Assembly (NCBI GenBank): GCA_946011705.1
Contig: CAMGCA010000134.1
Location: 1-6,134 of the forward strand
Direction of reading: 5' to 3'
Length of the DNA stretch: 6,134 nt
Source: an uncultured Clostridia bacterium
GTDB taxonomy: Bacteria; Bacillota; Clostridia; Oscillospirales; Oscillospiraceae
Shown: piece after piece, positions 4,818-6,134 of the stretch
Layout: each line of letters starts with the position of its first letter
Position numbering within the stretch: position 1 is the stretch's first letter
Position numbers and translations under genes: made by a program
The notes under the pieces: model-generated
What the model saw: only the letters and a program-made list of their open reading frames with translations
Told to the model about the DNA's origin: nothing
Databases searched by the model: none

Positions 4818-6134
4818 TTGCGCAGAAAGCTTCCGATGTTTTACTCCGCTCTGCTGCTCACCGGGGTCAACCTGCTGCTGCGGCTGGCGGGGACTTCCTT
4901 TCAGGTCTATCTCTCCGGGCGCATCGGCCCCGCCGGTATTGGTCTGCTGCAGCTGGTTTTGTCCGTTGGCTCCTTTGCCATGGTGGCGGGCATTGCCGGT
5001 GTGCGGACGGCAGCCATGTATCTCACCGCCGAGGAGCTGGGCAAAAAAAGGCCGGAAAACGTGACGCGGATTTTGTCGGCCTGCTTCCTGTACAGCATTC
5101 TTTGCAGCGGCGCTGTTGCCTTGTTTCTATACCAAATGGCACCACGTCTGGCGCAGCACTGGATTGGAAACCCGGAAACCGTCCCGGCTCTGCGGCTGCT
5201 GGCAGCGTTCCTGCCCGCTTCCTGCCTGTGCGCCGTGATGACCGGGTACTTCACCGCCGAAAACCGAATCGGAACTCTGGCGGCGGTGGAGGTCTGCGAG
5301 CAGCTGTGCTCCATGGGACTGACCCTGCTGGTGCTGAAATACTGGGCAGGGCACGATGCCGGACGGGCCTGCCAGTGCGTCATTTTCGGCAGCTTTGCCA
5401 GCGGCTGTCTGACGCTGTGCACGCTGGTGCTGCTGAGAAACCGGGAGCGTCCCAAAACCGGTGCTTCCTTTCCCATTGGAAAACGGCTTCTTCAGGCCGC
5501 AGTTCCTCTGGCGCTGGCGGATATTTTGAAATCCGGTATCAACACCGTGGAAAATCTCATGGTTCCCCGGCGCCTTGCCAGAAATCCCCTCATTTCCGAC
5601 CCGCTGGCCAGCTTCGGCACCGTCTGCGGCATGGTGTTTCCCATTCTCATGTTCCCGGCATGCATTCTGTTCGGGTTGGCGGAGCTGTTGATTCCGGAGC
5701 TTGCCCGGTGCGCCGCCGCGGGGAGCAAGGGGCGCATCCGCTACCTGACCCGGCGGGGACTGAAAATCGCCATGCTCTACGGGCTTACCTTTTCCGGTCT
5801 CATGTATCTGCTGGCGGACACCCTGTGCCTTCGCTTTTACGGCAACGCGGAGGCGGGGCGGTATCTGCGGCTGTACGCGCCCCTGATTCCCATGCTGTAC
5901 TGCGACGCCATCACCGACGCCATGACCAAAGGGCTGGGCCAGCAGAGAGCCTGCGTCCGCTACAACATTCTCACCTCCGCCATGGACGTGACTTTTCTCT
6001 ATATTTTGCTGCCAAAATACGGGATGGAGGGGTATTTTGTCAGTTTTCTTGTAACCCATCTGGTGAATTTCATGCTCAGCCTTAGGCGGCTTCTGAAAAT
6101 TACCTGGGAGCGAATCCCGGCGCAAACCCCAATA
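4818..6134 (+). CDS. spoVB: SpoVB-like flippase (MOP/MATE superfamily), 3' end beyond the window
   Basis: This multipass membrane protein belongs to the SpoVB/polysaccharide-flippase branch of the MOP superfamily. Such proteins move lipid-linked precursors across the membrane for spore cortex, peptidoglycan or polysaccharide assembly. The frame stays open for 439 codons to the right edge with no frameshift and has about 12 hydrophobic segments. A basic start (RRK) precedes the first segment (about 8-31). Family landmarks are SGINTVENLMVPRRL (239-253), GLAELLIPELAR (286-297), KGLGQQ (371-376) and LLPKYGMEGY (397-406). The protein is nearly complete: SLRRLLKIT (421-429) looks like the usual end of the family's last helix, although classical SpoVB is over 500 residues. 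The start is TTG at 4818, by ribosome-binding-site position; ATG at 4836 is the alternative. The symbol is a family label, since clostridia often carry several paralogues, so a sporulation role is not proven. Confidence 0.88.
   Translation, partial: MRRKLPMFYSALLLTGVNLLLRLAGTSFQVYLSGRIGPAGIGLLQLVLSVGSFAMVAGIAGVRTAAMYLTAEELGKKRPENVTRILSACFLYSILCSGAVALFLYQMAPRLAQHWIGNPETVPALRLLAAFLPASCLCAVMTGYFTAENRIGTLAAVEVCEQLCSMGLTLLVLKYWAGHDAGRACQCVIFGSFASGCLTLCTLVLLRNRERPKTGASFPIGKRLLQAAVPLALADILKSGINTVENLMVPRRLARNPLISDPLASFGTVCGMVFPILMFPACILFGLAELLIPELARCAAAGSKGRIRYLTRRGLKIAMLYGLTFSGLMYLLADTLCLRFYGNAEAGRYLRLYAPLIPMLYCDAITDAMTKGLGQQRACVRYNILTSAMDVTFLYILLPKYGMEGYFVSFLVTHLVNFMLSLRRLLKITWERIPAQTPI

Noticed and set aside
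4796..6085. Plus-strand 429-codon frame starting with GTG
   Set aside because: The product is Arg/Gly/Ser/His-rich with no membrane segments or motifs. Another frame of the same strand encodes the SpoVB-like protein with clear family motifs and a better-placed ribosome binding site.
5127..6125. Minus-strand open frame (about 332 codons) opposite the SpoVB-like gene
   Set aside because: Gln/His/Gly-rich shadow of a GC-rich gene, with no motif or start signal.
1..6134. CRISPR array, tRNA, rRNA, transposase, integrase or phage genes
   Set aside because: No regularly spaced direct repeats, no tRNA-like cloverleaf and no recombinase motifs were seen in the intergenic gaps or reading frames.

Overview
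The window reads as a chromosomal segment of a low-GC-lineage but fairly GC-rich Firmicute, most likely a clostridial (Oscillospiraceae-type) anaerobe. This rests on strong AGGAGG-type ribosome binding sites, sigma-A-like promoters in short AT-rich gaps, a TmcAL/YlbM protein, a SpoVB-type flippase, and clostridial-looking AckA and Nth sequences. The taxonomic call is an inference from protein families and style; no marker gene is present.

Layout. Positions 1-1013 (minus strand) hold the N-terminal 337 codons of acetate kinase (ackA), running off the left edge. A 141-bp AT-rich divergent spacer separates it from tmcAL (1155-2300, plus), the tRNA-Met cytidine acetate ligase. The spacer holds a very good ackA promoter and a weaker extended -10 promoter for tmcAL. 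A promoter-bearing gap leads to a 288-residue membrane protein (2380-3246). It looks like a rhomboid/derlin-fold pseudoprotease carrying a C-terminal cysteine/histidine-rich, probably binuclear zinc finger. The next gap is almost filled by a 144-bp nested inverted-repeat element (3250-3393). It is followed by a protein with two OB-fold, SSB-like domains (3455-4066), endonuclease III (nth, 4125-4763, with its own promoter) and a strong hairpin terminator. The last gene is a SpoVB-like flippase (4818-6134) that starts on TTG and runs off the right edge.

How the genes relate. AckA and TmcAL both act on acetate: AckA interconverts acetate/ATP with acetyl phosphate, and TmcAL spends ATP to activate acetate for ac4C34 of elongator tRNA-Met. 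Their divergent pairing is a plausible metabolic link. The SSB-like protein and Nth form a small DNA-maintenance pair. The SpoVB-like flippase belongs to envelope or spore-wall biogenesis.

The parts most worth a second look are the zinc-finger rhomboid pseudoprotease, the nested inverted-repeat element, the tandem-OB protein, and the terminator hairpin whose 3' arm contains the Shine-Dalgarno sequence of the next gene. No clearly new multi-gene system, CRISPR array, tRNA, rRNA or transposase was found.
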